Shown: piece by piece, positions 33,422-43,186 of the stretch
Numbering within the stretch: the stretch's first letter is position 1
Layout of the letters: each line of letters opens with the position of its first letter
Origin: Bacteroidaceae bacterium
GTDB lineage: Bacteria; Bacteroidota; Bacteroidia; Bacteroidales; Bacteroidaceae
Length of the DNA stretch: 64,000 bases
Direction of reading: 5' to 3'
Assembly (NCBI GenBank): GCA_017555875.1
Contig: JAFZFN010000018.1
Coordinates: 1 to 64,000 of the forward strand
Translations under genes and position numbers: made by a program
The notes under the pieces: model-generated
Database searches by the model: none
Seen by the model: only the letters and a program-made list of their open reading frames with translations
What the model was told of the DNA's origin: nothing

Positions 33422-34492
33422 ATGGAGAAAAAATATACTGTATTAGATTTATTTTGTGGATGTGGAGGTCTTTCTAAAGGTTTTGAAATGGCCGGATACC
33501 AAATATTACTTGGTGTAGACTTTAATGAGCCTGCATTAAGGACTTATGCACATAATCATCATGGGAGTAGGACTTTATGCGGAGATTTATCTGCTTCAGA
33601 AACTTTTGATGCTATTGATGGTATTCTCGATGGAAAAAGAATAGATGTGATAATTGGCGGTCCACCATGCCAAGGTTTCAGTCTGACTGGTACTAGGCAG
33701 TTTGATGATGAACGAAACAAGTTGTATTTGGCGATGATAGAAACCGTCCGTAGATATAAACCACAAGCCTTTTTGATTGAGAATGTACCTGGTATGGCAA
33801 CCTTATATAAAGGTGAAGTTCGCAATGAAATCGTAAGGCGTTTTACGGAAATGGGGTATAATGTGAGTAGCCAAATCTTATGTTCTGCTGACTATGGTGT
33901 TCCTCAAATACGAAAACGACTTGTTTTTATAGGTTTACTTAATAGTGAGGAAAGTTTCCAATTTCCAGAACCATACTTAAAACCTGAAGAGTATGTGACA
34001 TGCGAACAAGCAATAAGTGATTTGCCTAGTCTTGAGCATACACTAGGTGATGATGTTTCATCTTATGAATCAGGTCCTCTCACGGAGTATCAAAAACTAA
34101 TGAGAGGAGCATGCGAAATCTTACATAATCATAAATCTATAGATCATAAGCAATTTGTAAAGGATACTATAGCGCTTGTTCCTGACGGGGGTAACTATAA
34201 AGACTTGCCAGAAGGCGTAGGTGAAAGCCGTAAGTTCAATATGGCATGGACTAGATATGCAAGTAATAAGCCTTCCAGAACAATAGATACAGGACACAGA
34301 AACAATTTTCACTACAAGTGGAACCGCTGTCCAACAGTTCGTGAGAGTGCAAGGCTCCAATCTTTCCCTGATGATTTTGTATTCTTGGGAAATAAAGGAC
34401 AACAAGACAGACAAGTTGGTAATGCTGTTCCATGTTTGATGGCTAAAGCTATAGGGGTTCAACTCCATAAGTATTTGAAAAATGAAGAGTAA
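33422..34492 (+). CDS. DNA cytosine-C5 methyltransferase 1
   Basis: 356 residues with all main motifs: I (DLFCGCGGLSKGFEMAGY), IV with catalytic Cys (GGPPCQGFSLTG), VI (ENVPG), VIII (QIRKRLVF) and X (QVGNAVP). The target-recognition region between VIII and IX is short. It overlaps the second methyltransferase by 11 bp. The pair suggests an asymmetric recognition site with one enzyme per strand. Confidence 0.92.
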   Translation: MEKKYTVLDLFCGCGGLSKGFEMAGYQILLGVDFNEPALRTYAHNHHGSRTLCGDLSASETFDAIDGILDGKRIDVIIGGPPCQGFSLTGTRQFDDERNKLYLAMIETVRRYKPQAFLIENVPGMATLYKGEVRNEIVRRFTEMGYNVSSQILCSADYGVPQIRKRLVFIGLLNSEESFQFPEPYLKPEEYVTCEQAISDLPSLEHTLGDDVSSYESGPLTEYQKLMRGACEILHNHKSIDHKQFVKDTIALVPDGGNYKDLPEGVGESRKFNMAWTRYASNKPSRTIDTGHRNNFHYKWNRCPTVRESARLQSFPDDFVFLGNKGQQDRQVGNAVPCLMAKAIGVQLHKYLKNEE

Positions 34493-35726
34493 AAAATATA
34501 ATACGATAGATCTTTTTGCAGGTTGTGGAGGTCTTATGGATGGGTTCATGCAAGAAGGAAGTTTTGAGACTTTAGCTTGCGTTGAATGGGAAAAATACCC
34601 TTGTCAGACTATCGAAAAAAGACTTGAGAAAAAATGGAACCATAAAAATGCGAAATCAGAAGTTGTTAGATTTGATATTCAACGTACTGAAGAGTTAATT
34701 CATGGTTTTGATGATCAAGAGTATGGAACTCATAAAGGTCTGGCTAAACTGATTGGAAACAGTAAGGTAGATGTAATCATTGGTGGCCCTCCTTGTCAGG
34801 CTTACTCCTTGGCTGGGCGTATTCGTGACCCTCATGGAATGAAGAATGATTACAGAAATTATCTTTTTGAGAGTTATATCCGTATTCTGGAATTCTTTAA
34901 ACCGTCCTTCTTTATATTTGAAAATGTAATGGGGATGTTAACTGCATCACCTGATGGTGTTCCTATAATAGATAAGATTCGTGAGTCTTTTGATAAAGCA
35001 GGATATATCATTATTGATGATTTCAGGAGTGCTGTTTTTGATGTGGCAGATTTTGGTATTCCCCAACATCGGAAACGTGTAATCATTATGGGAGTAAGCA
35101 AAGAATGCTTTGCTGAGAGAACTGAATTATGCAAAGAAATCATAAATGATTTTTATTATGATATAATGCCAAAGTTTAAGGCAGCAAGCCTACCTAAAAC
35201 AGTCAAAGAGGCTATTGGTGACTTGCCTCCACTTATGCCAAGCAACGAGATTATTAAACAAGATGGCCATAAATATTCTCATTTGCCAATTAATGGACAT
35301 GGAGTGTTGAATCATATTCCTCGTTACCATAGTGAACGAGACCAATCTATTTTCAGAATGCTTGGTGAAGATTTGGAGTCAGGTCGTAATGAGTATGTAT
35401 CAACAGAAGCCTTGAAGAAGCTATATACGAAAGTGACTGGCAAGAATAGTAATATACACAAGTATTATGTCCTAAGATGGAATGAACAAAGTAATACTAT
35501 TCCAGCTCACTTGTACAAAGATGGTATGCGCCATATACACCCAGATCCAAAGCAGGCGAGATCTATAACTGTAAGAGAGGCTGCAAGATTACAGACGTTT
35601 GCAGATGATTTTGAATTCCTCGGTCCTACTATGGCGCAATACAAGATGATAGGTAATGCCGTCCCTTCTGATTTTGCAAAAATTATAGCACAGGCGATAC
35701 ATATTCTTTTAAATAAATACTGTTAA
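34482..35726 (+). CDS. DNA cytosine-C5 methyltransferase 2
   Basis: 414 residues. Motifs I (DLFAGCGGLMDGF), IV (GGPPCQAYSLAG), VI (ENVMGM), VIII (QHRKRV) and X (MIGNAVP). Only distantly like methyltransferase 1 outside these motifs, so the two are not a recent duplication. The longer recognition region is about 230-345. Confidence 0.92.
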   Translation: MKSKKYNTIDLFAGCGGLMDGFMQEGSFETLACVEWEKYPCQTIEKRLEKKWNHKNAKSEVVRFDIQRTEELIHGFDDQEYGTHKGLAKLIGNSKVDVIIGGPPCQAYSLAGRIRDPHGMKNDYRNYLFESYIRILEFFKPSFFIFENVMGMLTASPDGVPIIDKIRESFDKAGYIIIDDFRSAVFDVADFGIPQHRKRVIIMGVSKECFAERTELCKEIINDFYYDIMPKFKAASLPKTVKEAIGDLPPLMPSNEIIKQDGHKYSHLPINGHGVLNHIPRYHSERDQSIFRMLGEDLESGRNEYVSTEALKKLYTKVTGKNSNIHKYYVLRWNEQSNTIPAHLYKDGMRHIHPDPKQARSITVREAARLQTFADDFEFLGPTMAQYKMIGNAVPSDFAKIIAQAIHILLNKYC

Positions 35727-35728
35727 AT

Positions 35729-36742
35729 ATGCTCTACTATACTGATTTAGAAAACAAAGTTTTTGAAATTCCTTCATCCTTAGGTGTTGACAATTTTGTT
35801 GTACTTTCAGGGTATGTTGGAGTAGAACCTATAAGGAAATTAGCAGATTTGCCTTCAGGAGTTCATGCAACAATAATATACGGAATGTATGGAAATGATA
35901 ATATATCTGCTCCTTTGCATGAAGCATTATTAGAGTTACAGAACAAGCTACCCAACATTGAGATTCTTTACTCAACAATACCTGTACACTCCAAAGTCTA
36001 TTTTTGGAGAGAAGGAGAAAACATAACTAATGCGTTGGTCGGTTCTGCGAATTTCTCCGTTAGTGGTTTAAGGAATGATTATAAGGAAATTCTTACGGAT
36101 ATGGAAGCAAATTCTTTTTCCGACTTTAAAACATATTATGAATATGTAAGAGAAAGATGCGTTCCATGTACAGATGCTAATATTAAACCCAAGAAAATCT
36201 CAAAAGCACCCAAAACCTCTAGACACATTCAGCCATTGTTGGCACAAGGAGTTTGCCGTGCTTCCCTGTTAGATCGAAAGGGATTTGTTGCTAAAAAATC
36301 AGGTTTGAACTGGGGCTTTAGCAAGGGACATGTTTCAGAAGGAGATGCTTACATTCCTATTTTAATGGATTATATTCATTTATTTCCAAAAATGTTCCCT
36401 CCCAAGAAGTATATTGGAGGTGTTCTGAACGAGAATTCAACAGGAAGAAAAAATAGAGAGAATGATGAAGTTGAACTAATTTGGGATGATGGAACAATCA
36501 TGGTGGGTTTATTAGAAGGTCAACATCTTAATAAGCAAGACGGTATGATATATCCAAAACAATTAAGCACAAGCCCAAAGAAATCTATTTTGGGAATGTA
36601 TTTGCGTAAGAGATTAGGTGTGGGTATAAATCATATAATTACAAAGTCTGATTTAAAGAAATATGGAAGAACACATATCGATATAAGCTTAATTGCAGAC
36701 GGAATATATTATATGGACTTTTCTGTTAATAAAAAGATTTAA
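35729..36742 (+). CDS. NgoFVII-like PLD-superfamily restriction endonuclease
   Basis: 337 residues. The PLD-type active site is VHSKVYFW plus ALVGSANFS at about 87-110, as in NgoFVII and BfiI-like metal-independent nucleases. The C-terminal part (about 180-337) would recognise DNA. It starts 2 bp after methyltransferase 2, so it is probably the nuclease partner. No second HxK motif is present; these enzymes act as dimers. Confidence 0.8.
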   Translation: MLYYTDLENKVFEIPSSLGVDNFVVLSGYVGVEPIRKLADLPSGVHATIIYGMYGNDNISAPLHEALLELQNKLPNIEILYSTIPVHSKVYFWREGENITNALVGSANFSVSGLRNDYKEILTDMEANSFSDFKTYYEYVRERCVPCTDANIKPKKISKAPKTSRHIQPLLAQGVCRASLLDRKGFVAKKSGLNWGFSKGHVSEGDAYIPILMDYIHLFPKMFPPKKYIGGVLNENSTGRKNRENDEVELIWDDGTIMVGLLEGQHLNKQDGMIYPKQLSTSPKKSILGMYLRKRLGVGINHIITKSDLKKYGRTHIDISLIADGIYYMDFSVNKKI

Positions 36743-36746
36743 TATT

Positions 36747-38516
36747 ATGGCAATCTTTGAAGAAGCTTCTCCTATATGTAGAGGGAAAAATCTGTCTTGG
36801 GAAACAATAATGCTTTTTTTTAATAGCATGCCAAAGCAAGCAATGCCCAAAGCTGATTTTAATTCTTATGTAGAATCTAAAATAAATGCATGGACTCAAA
36901 CGCATAGTCAGATAGCAAGGCAGTTAGCCTTTTATTACGAAGAAAATGGGATATGTTATCCTCGCTTCACACAAAAGACTGATTTAAGGGAACTGTTTGA
37001 GTATATGAAGAATTGGGCTGTTAAATACTTTATTCCTAATCCTTATGCCCCGAGTTTAAAAGGAAATACTCCTACATGTATTTATTCATATATAGCTAAA
37101 TCCTTAAACGAAGGAAGAACAGACTTTGATGAAATTTTAGATTCTATATTCCAAGTCAAATTAAGCAGTCATGATAAGGTTAATGTCTTTCTTACAAATT
37201 TTACAGACTTATTGATTGATAGTAATCATCAAGTATCTTTTAACAAAGGACTTCATCATATAGATAATATAGAAGCAGGATTGCACCCAGAGGCAAAGTT
37301 TGCTGTTGATGCTAAACTATATTTTGAATATTTTTCAATTTCGAATAAAAAGGATCAAAACTGTTCTCTTACTCCCCTCGACCCTTCTCAATGTACCAAA
37401 TACATTGACATCATCACCGCAGCCAAGACTAAGCCATTTATCTTGCTTGCCGGTATCTCGGGAACAGGTAAGAGCCGTATTGTGAGAGAGTTGGCGCGTG
37501 CATGTTGGGATGAAGGTTCAGAAGAGTATAATGCACAGAAACCTCAGAACTTTGAGATGATACAGGTGAAGCCCAATTGGCACGACTCTACCGAACTGTT
37601 AGGTTATGTGAGCCGTGTGAGCGGGAAGCCGGTATATGTCGTGGGTGATTTCTTGCGATTCATTACCAAGGCGTGGGAGAATATTGATGTGCCTCACTTC
37701 CTTTGCTTGGACGAGATGAACCTGGCTCCGGTGGAGCAATACTTTGCTGAGTATCTCAGCGTAGTGGAAAGCCGAAAGCTTAGAGATGGCCAGGTGGTCA
37801 CAGATGCCATCTTGAAGAAGTGTAGCGAACAGTGGTTCTTTGATTTGACGGCTCAGCTGACCGAAGATGAGGAGCTTAGAAACCAGTTCAACAACGAAGG
37901 TATCGCCCTGCCACCTAACCTCATCGTGGTGGGTACGGTGAACATGGATGAAACGACGTTCTCATTCTCACGCAAGGTGCTCGACCGAGCCATGACGATA
38001 GAGATGAATGAGGTGGATCTGTGGGGTGGATTGGATAGCAAATATGAACGCATAGGTAAACTCTCGGGTGAAATGCTTATAGGTACTGCCGTAGAGGGCG
38101 TGGATGTGTATGCCGACAATAAGGAGGTATGCGACATCGCGCTGAAATATCTTGAGAGCGTGAACGAAATCCTCGACAAGACTCCCTTCAAGGTGGCTTA
38201 CCGTACGAGAAATGAGTTCTTGCTCTATGTGGTAAATAATCTCCCTTATACCATTGGTGAGGATGGTACTGAATATAGCAGAGAGAACGTGATAGCCACA
38301 GCCTTGGACGAGATAACGAGCATGAAGGTACTCTCACGCATCGAGGGTGACGACACGAAGGTGCCCAAAACTTTGCTGACAGGCTTGAAGCACTGCATCG
38401 AAACGCAGCTGCTACAGATAACGGGTGAAGACGACAAGATCGAATCTGTCTCTATTGCCAAGTTGGACGAGATGCTCCAACGACTGGAGTCGGGATACAC
38501 GAGCTTTTGGAGTTAA
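36747..38516 (+). CDS. McrB-like AAA+ protein with a foreign N-terminal part
   Basis: The start is set at ATG 36747 (MAIFEEASPICRGKN), 589 residues. The C-terminal AAA+ domain has Walker A AGISGTGKSR (about 230), FLCLDEMNLAPVEQYFAEYL (Walker B) and GTVNMDETTFSFSRKVLDRA (sensor/Arg finger). McrB proteins move on DNA and activate a McrC-type nuclease. The first 200 codons are AT-rich; from about base 37370 the codons are clearly GC-richer, so this gene looks mosaic. The DUF2357 nuclease two genes on is the likely McrC partner. Confidence 0.85.
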   Translation: MAIFEEASPICRGKNLSWETIMLFFNSMPKQAMPKADFNSYVESKINAWTQTHSQIARQLAFYYEENGICYPRFTQKTDLRELFEYMKNWAVKYFIPNPYAPSLKGNTPTCIYSYIAKSLNEGRTDFDEILDSIFQVKLSSHDKVNVFLTNFTDLLIDSNHQVSFNKGLHHIDNIEAGLHPEAKFAVDAKLYFEYFSISNKKDQNCSLTPLDPSQCTKYIDIITAAKTKPFILLAGISGTGKSRIVRELARACWDEGSEEYNAQKPQNFEMIQVKPNWHDSTELLGYVSRVSGKPVYVVGDFLRFITKAWENIDVPHFLCLDEMNLAPVEQYFAEYLSVVESRKLRDGQVVTDAILKKCSEQWFFDLTAQLTEDEELRNQFNNEGIALPPNLIVVGTVNMDETTFSFSRKVLDRAMTIEMNEVDLWGGLDSKYERIGKLSGEMLIGTAVEGVDVYADNKEVCDIALKYLESVNEILDKTPFKVAYRTRNEFLLYVVNNLPYTIGEDGTEYSRENVIATALDEITSMKVLSRIEGDDTKVPKTLLTGLKHCIETQLLQITGEDDKIESVSIAKLDEMLQRLESGYTSFWS

Positions 38517-38536
38517 GAATCAATAATAGGGATATT

Positions 38537-39613
38537 ATGACACAGAATGATCCATCTTTTCTAAAACGAGGAAATTTCGTTGTAGATAACAACTATAAGA
38601 TGTGGTTGGTGGAACTGAAGCAACGACTTCAGTCATACCAACTGAAAGCTGCAGTAAAGGTAAACTCTGCAATGTTGGAGTTTTATTGGAGTTTAGGCAG
38701 AGATATAGTAGCGCTGAAAGCGCAACAATCATGGGGAAGTGGTGTCATAGAACAACTCAGTCTTGACCTCAAAGAAACTTTTACGAATATAAAGGGACTT
38801 TCATACACAAATTTGAAGTATGCTTCCCAATGGTATCGTTTTTATTCTCAGTCTGATACAATTCGCCAACAGCCTGTTGGCGAATTACAGATGCCAGAAC
38901 TCTTTGGCGTAGTGCCATGGGGACACCACATCGAAATCATATCCAAGTGTAAGGATACGGATGAGGCAATGTTCTATCTGAAAAGAACAGCAGATGAGGG
39001 ATGGAGCAGAAGTTATCTCACAGAGATGATAAAGAGAAATCTGTATGAAGAGGTAGGGCATGCCATCACTAATTTTGATGATCATCTGCCATTGCCCCAA
39101 AGTCTATTGGCAAAGGAGATTTTGAAGGACCCGTACCATTTTGATTTCTTAGAACTCAACGAGCAACATACCGAACGGCAACTTGAAGATGCATTGGCGC
39201 ATAACATATCTCGTTTCTTGTTGGAGTTGGGTAAGGGATTTGCCTTTGTCGGACGTCAGATGGAACTGCGAATGCCTGGAGGACAGACATTCTTTCCTGA
39301 CATGATATTTTATCACACCAAACTAAAATGCTATGTTGCCATTGAACTAAAAGTGGTTGAATTTATTCCTGAATTTGCGGGAAAACTAAATTTTTATGTT
39401 TCTGCAGCAGACCATTTACTAAAGGATTCCAATGATAATCCAAGTATAGGGTTGCTCATCTGTAAGTCAAAGGATGAGACTGTAGTGAAGTGGTCATTTC
39501 AAGATATCAAAAAACCATTGGGAGTGGCTGCATACGAGCTACAAGCAGTCTTTGACAAGACATTGAAAGAGACACTCCCTGCCATCGAAGATATAGAAAA
39601 AGCTCTAGATTAA
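38537..39613 (+). CDS. YhcG/DUF1016 nuclease
   Basis: The start is set at ATG 38537 (MTQNDPSFLKRGNFV), 358 residues. The N-terminal domain (SAMLEFYWSLGRDIVALKAQ) and the PD-(D/E)xK C-terminal domain (FFPDMIFYHTKLKCYVAIELK) are both clear. The core D...ELK is intact. It lies between the McrB-like and DUF2357 genes and is more AT-rich than either, so it looks inserted. DUF1016 proteins are seen as passengers in many defence loci; their role is unclear. Confidence 0.85.
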   Translation: MTQNDPSFLKRGNFVVDNNYKMWLVELKQRLQSYQLKAAVKVNSAMLEFYWSLGRDIVALKAQQSWGSGVIEQLSLDLKETFTNIKGLSYTNLKYASQWYRFYSQSDTIRQQPVGELQMPELFGVVPWGHHIEIISKCKDTDEAMFYLKRTADEGWSRSYLTEMIKRNLYEEVGHAITNFDDHLPLPQSLLAKEILKDPYHFDFLELNEQHTERQLEDALAHNISRFLLELGKGFAFVGRQMELRMPGGQTFFPDMIFYHTKLKCYVAIELKVVEFIPEFAGKLNFYVSAADHLLKDSNDNPSIGLLICKSKDETVVKWSFQDIKKPLGVAAYELQAVFDKTLKETLPAIEDIEKALD

Positions 39614-39618
39614 CATAT

Positions 39619-41784
39619 ATGGAACTGCTGACCGTACGACACCAGGACTTCACGATGTATGTCGAATGTACAAAGTTTGACGGCATCTGGCACAAAGCAA
39701 AGAGCAATGTGGGTGAGGAGCATCTGCTCTCGACCTACACATGGAGCGAGGGCGTGGAGTCGGTAGAGCGCGATGGACAGCCGATAGCACAGGGCGAGAA
39801 GGCACCGGCCGTATTCTTCGACAATGCCGAATACCCTGTTTGGGTGGAATTCAAGAGCTATGTCAGCAAGGCGCAGTTTGGTTCCATACTGCAGAACGAC
39901 AATGACAGGTTTACCTTCAGACGCGGTGTACTGGCAGGCTTCATCAACTACGGCAACGACATTGGCAAGAGCGAACTGAACCTCGTGTATCAAGCGGGAG
40001 GCGAGAACCGACGTTTCACCTTGGGCTATGAGGTGCTGAGCACGAAGCTCAACTATCACGAACATTGGAACAAGATCATCGAGGACATAGAGCAGGAGTA
40101 CCGCATGCTGTCGCTCGACTATATGCGCCGTACATTCCATGGATTCACACCTAACGAGCATGGCGAGACGCCCGAGCTGATATGGTGGAACGTGTTTGCC
40201 GGTGAGCGAGAGAAGTTCATCAAGGCTTGCCGCAACATCATAGAGCGGCCACGCCGCAGGTTGCGCAGGTATGATACCTATCAGCGAGCCGATAAGATAC
40301 GTCGTGTGACACCAAGCATGGAAAATGAGTTGGCAGAGCATCGTACCAATGAAGCGCATCTATATCGAATAGAGGAGTATACGCAGTCGAACGACACGCA
40401 GGAGAACCGATTCCTGAAGTATGCGCTCGCACAAATCATCGGTAAATATGAGACGCTGAAGAGCTATATCGAGGACAACAAGAATGCCTCGGAGGAACTG
40501 AAGCATGAGATGAATGCTTGCCTCGACATCATGCGACACCTGTACCGTAACCCCTTCTTCCGTACTGTGGGCCGCTTTAAGGGACTTAACCAGGAAAGCC
40601 TCGTGCTACAAAAAGCTACAGGGTATAGTCAGGTGTATCGCACATGGAACATGTTGCGCCGTGCCTACTCGCTACAGGACGGCATGTATAAGCTGCAGAC
40701 GAAGGGTATTGCCACACTGTATGAGATATGGTGCTTCATCGAGGTGAGCCACATCGTGAGAGAGCAGTTGGGCATCACCAAAGAGGATGTGGAGCATCGC
40801 AACCGCATGGAGATGAATGGTGTGTTCACATGGGAATTGGGCCGAGGTGAACACTCGCGCATCTTGTTCCGTAAGGATGGAGTGGAACTTGCCGAGCTGG
40901 TGTACAATCCTAAACATACGGAGCGCGAGAATGACAACATCAGTATGGAGCACCTTGTTGTACCTACCGTACCACAAAAGCCCGACATCGTGTTGCAGCT
41001 CACTAAGGACGATATGAAAAAGGGCATGAAGATGACCTACCTCTTCGATGCCAAGTATAGACTTGGAGGCAAAGAGAAGGGTGTGGATGTACCGCCCGAT
41101 GATGCCATCAACCAAATGCACCGCTATCGCGATGCCATATATTACCAAAGCAAGGAGTCGGGGAACCTTAAGAAAGAGGTGATAGGAGGATACATTCTGT
41201 TCCCCGGAGATGGTGAGCCCTTGGATGTGGCCAATGCCAAGTTCCGTAGGACCATTGACGAGGTGAATATCGGTGCTTTCCCCTTGCGCCCCAAGGATGA
41301 GCGAAACAGACAGTTACTGGAAACCTTCATCAAGGAGTTGATAGGTATGAAATCTTCGGAGACAATCGCCAACGTCATTCCTCAGAAGGGAAGCATAGTG
41401 CATGTGCCCGATCGTGTGTTGGTCGGTTTGGTGCGTCAAAGCAGCAGAAAGGGCTATTATGAGAACTTTGAGAATAGCACGGCTGAGATTTACTATACCG
41501 GAGCAAACTTTCCCACGACCATATCACTCGATGGACTGCATTACTTTATCCCTTACTTCAAGGAGAAAGGCATAAACGATGTGTATCGAATAAAACGCAT
41601 CAGGACTATCACAGGAAAGGAAGCCAAGCAGGATGAAACTGCCGGAGATGACTTGCGCCTCGCTTTTGAATTGGAATTCAGTCATAAGTTGGGCGATACC
41701 TATATCCCCATTGATACAAGAAGATTGGTGAACTATACTTTCTTGGATACCACATTTGAAGAGGTTGCAAACGGAACCCTATGA
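39619..41784 (+). CDS. DUF2357 McrC-like nuclease
   Basis: 721 residues. The N-terminal part is a DUF2357 domain, and the C-terminal part has QKPDIVLQL and YLFDAKYRL, the PD...DAK site of the PD-(D/E)xK fold. It pairs with McrB-like AAA+ proteins in type IV-like systems. A further region (about 560-700) may contact DNA. It overlaps vsr by 4 bp (ATGA). Confidence 0.85.
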   Translation: MELLTVRHQDFTMYVECTKFDGIWHKAKSNVGEEHLLSTYTWSEGVESVERDGQPIAQGEKAPAVFFDNAEYPVWVEFKSYVSKAQFGSILQNDNDRFTFRRGVLAGFINYGNDIGKSELNLVYQAGGENRRFTLGYEVLSTKLNYHEHWNKIIEDIEQEYRMLSLDYMRRTFHGFTPNEHGETPELIWWNVFAGEREKFIKACRNIIERPRRRLRRYDTYQRADKIRRVTPSMENELAEHRTNEAHLYRIEEYTQSNDTQENRFLKYALAQIIGKYETLKSYIEDNKNASEELKHEMNACLDIMRHLYRNPFFRTVGRFKGLNQESLVLQKATGYSQVYRTWNMLRRAYSLQDGMYKLQTKGIATLYEIWCFIEVSHIVREQLGITKEDVEHRNRMEMNGVFTWELGRGEHSRILFRKDGVELAELVYNPKHTERENDNISMEHLVVPTVPQKPDIVLQLTKDDMKKGMKMTYLFDAKYRLGGKEKGVDVPPDDAINQMHRYRDAIYYQSKESGNLKKEVIGGYILFPGDGEPLDVANAKFRRTIDEVNIGAFPLRPKDERNRQLLETFIKELIGMKSSETIANVIPQKGSIVHVPDRVLVGLVRQSSRKGYYENFENSTAEIYYTGANFPTTISLDGLHYFIPYFKEKGINDVYRIKRIRTITGKEAKQDETAGDDLRLAFELEFSHKLGDTYIPIDTRRLVNYTFLDTTFEEVANGTL

Positions 41785-42299
41785 CCGACAAACTGACCCT
41801 AGAGCAACGACACCGATGTATGGCAAGCATACATAGCCGCGACACCAAGCCCGAGATGATGGTGAGGCGATGGCTCCATAGTCGTGGCTTCCGCTATAGG
41901 GTGAACGTGAAGGGATTGCCGGGCACGCCCGACATCGTGCTGCGCAAGTACCGCACGGTGATATTCATACACGGATGCTTCTGGCATGGGCACGAGGGCT
42001 GCCGATACTTCGTGCTGCCGAAGAGCAACACGGAGTTTTGGACACAGAAGATAGATCGCAACCGCGAGCGTGACCTCGAACGTCGCACCCAACTGAAGCG
42101 GATGGGATGGCACACCATCGTCATCTGGGAATGTCAGCTGAAGCCGAAGACACGCGAGGCTACATTGGCCGAACTGGAGCATCTGCTACACAAAACATAT
42201 ATAGATAACCTGCGCCCACGCAAGGCGGCGGTATACTCCTTTGACACCGAGCCTATGCCCATTGCCGCTGAGGAGCAAGTGGTATATGAAACGAAGTGA
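41781..42299 (+). CDS. vsr: Very short patch repair endonuclease
   Basis: 172 residues. SIHSRDTKPEMMVRRWLHSR, GTPDIVLRKYRTVIFIHGCF with WHGHEGC, and the Zn/His-Cys pattern are those of Vsr. It nicks T:G mismatches from 5-methylcytosine deamination, so it fits with the two cytosine-C5 methyltransferases upstream. Coupled to the DUF2357 gene by a 4-bp overlap. Confidence 0.92.
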   Translation: MTDKLTLEQRHRCMASIHSRDTKPEMMVRRWLHSRGFRYRVNVKGLPGTPDIVLRKYRTVIFIHGCFWHGHEGCRYFVLPKSNTEFWTQKIDRNRERDLERRTQLKRMGWHTIVIWECQLKPKTREATLAELEHLLHKTYIDNLRPRKAAVYSFDTEPMPIAAEEQVVYETK

Positions 42300-42320
42300 T
42301 TACGATTACAAAAAACGCAC
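42290..42320. repeat. Direct repeat left of the EVE/MutT pair
   Basis: ACGAAGTGATTACGATTACA followed by AAAAACGCAC, beginning in the last codons of vsr. Matched at 43187-43222. Confidence 0.6.
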
Positions 42321-42347
42321 CCTCTATATAACAACGAAAACTGAGCG

Positions 42348-42782
42348 ATGAAGAGTATTGAAATCCCAACCACCAATTACTGGATTATTCCCGGAAGTAC
42401 AAAAATCTTTCGAGTGACTGACTATTTCAACGATCATGATATCGTGGATTGGAAGCAGTCGCATTACAAGTTTATGGTAGGAGATGTCGTATTCTTGTAT
42501 GTGTCTAATCCTATATCCAGTATCAGATACATGCTTGAAGTTGTGAAATGCGATATCCCATACGATGAATCTATGAATGATGAAGAGTATTGGACGGAGA
42601 ATCACGAAATGGCAGAGAATGTTCAGCACTACAGATATGTGAGATTAAAACTCTTGAAATCTACTGATAGCCCTAAACTGCATCTTCATGCACTGGCAGA
42701 GCAAGGAATGTCAGTCCCTCAAGGGGCTACTCGCAACCTCTCAAAGCAATTAATAGATTATATTTTAGAGCAGTTCTCATGA
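42348..42782 (+). CDS. EVE-domain protein
   Basis: 144 residues. TNYWIIPGSTKIFRVTDYF and VGDVVFLYVSNPISSIRYML are the PUA-like EVE pattern. EVE domains bind modified bases such as 5-methylcytosine and are often fused to McrB-type ATPases. Here it is a separate protein at the end of the restriction island. Its 3' end overlaps the Nudix gene by 4 bp. AT-rich compared with vsr and the Nudix gene. Confidence 0.8.
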   Translation: MKSIEIPTTNYWIIPGSTKIFRVTDYFNDHDIVDWKQSHYKFMVGDVVFLYVSNPISSIRYMLEVVKCDIPYDESMNDEEYWTENHEMAENVQHYRYVRLKLLKSTDSPKLHLHALAEQGMSVPQGATRNLSKQLIDYILEQFS

Positions 42783-43180
42783 AACGCATCGAAGTTGTTG
42801 CCGCCATCATCCAGCACGAAGGGAAATACCTTGCCACGCAGCGTGGCTATGGTGAATGGCGTGGCTTCTGGGAGTACCCAGGAGGAAAGATAGAGCCCGA
42901 GGAGAGTAGGGAAGAGGCGCTCATCCGCGAGATACGCGAGGAGCTGCGCATGGAGATCGTACCCGAGCGGTGGCTATGCACCACGGAGCATGACTATCCC
43001 ACCTTTCACCTCACCATGCACTGCTACCTGTGCCGCATCGTGGAGGGCACGCCCCAGCTCACCGAGCACCTAGCAGCACAGTGGCTCAGCCCCGAGGAGC
43101 TGCACTCGGTGGAGTGGCTACCGGCGGATGTGGCAGTAACGCGGGTGTTGAATGATGAGAAATTAATGATTAACGCTTAA
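42779..43180 (+). CDS. MutT-type Nudix hydrolase
   Basis: 133 residues. The Nudix box GGKIEPEESREEALIREIRE (E-x7-REUxEE form) is complete, with the MutT-like start VAAIIQHEGKYLATQRGYGE. It probably removes oxidised or unusual (d)NTPs. The start overlaps the EVE gene as ATGA. Confidence 0.88.
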   Translation: MKRIEVVAAIIQHEGKYLATQRGYGEWRGFWEYPGGKIEPEESREEALIREIREELRMEIVPERWLCTTEHDYPTFHLTMHCYLCRIVEGTPQLTEHLAAQWLSPEELHSVEWLPADVAVTRVLNDEKLMINA

Positions 43181-43186
43181 TGTTGA

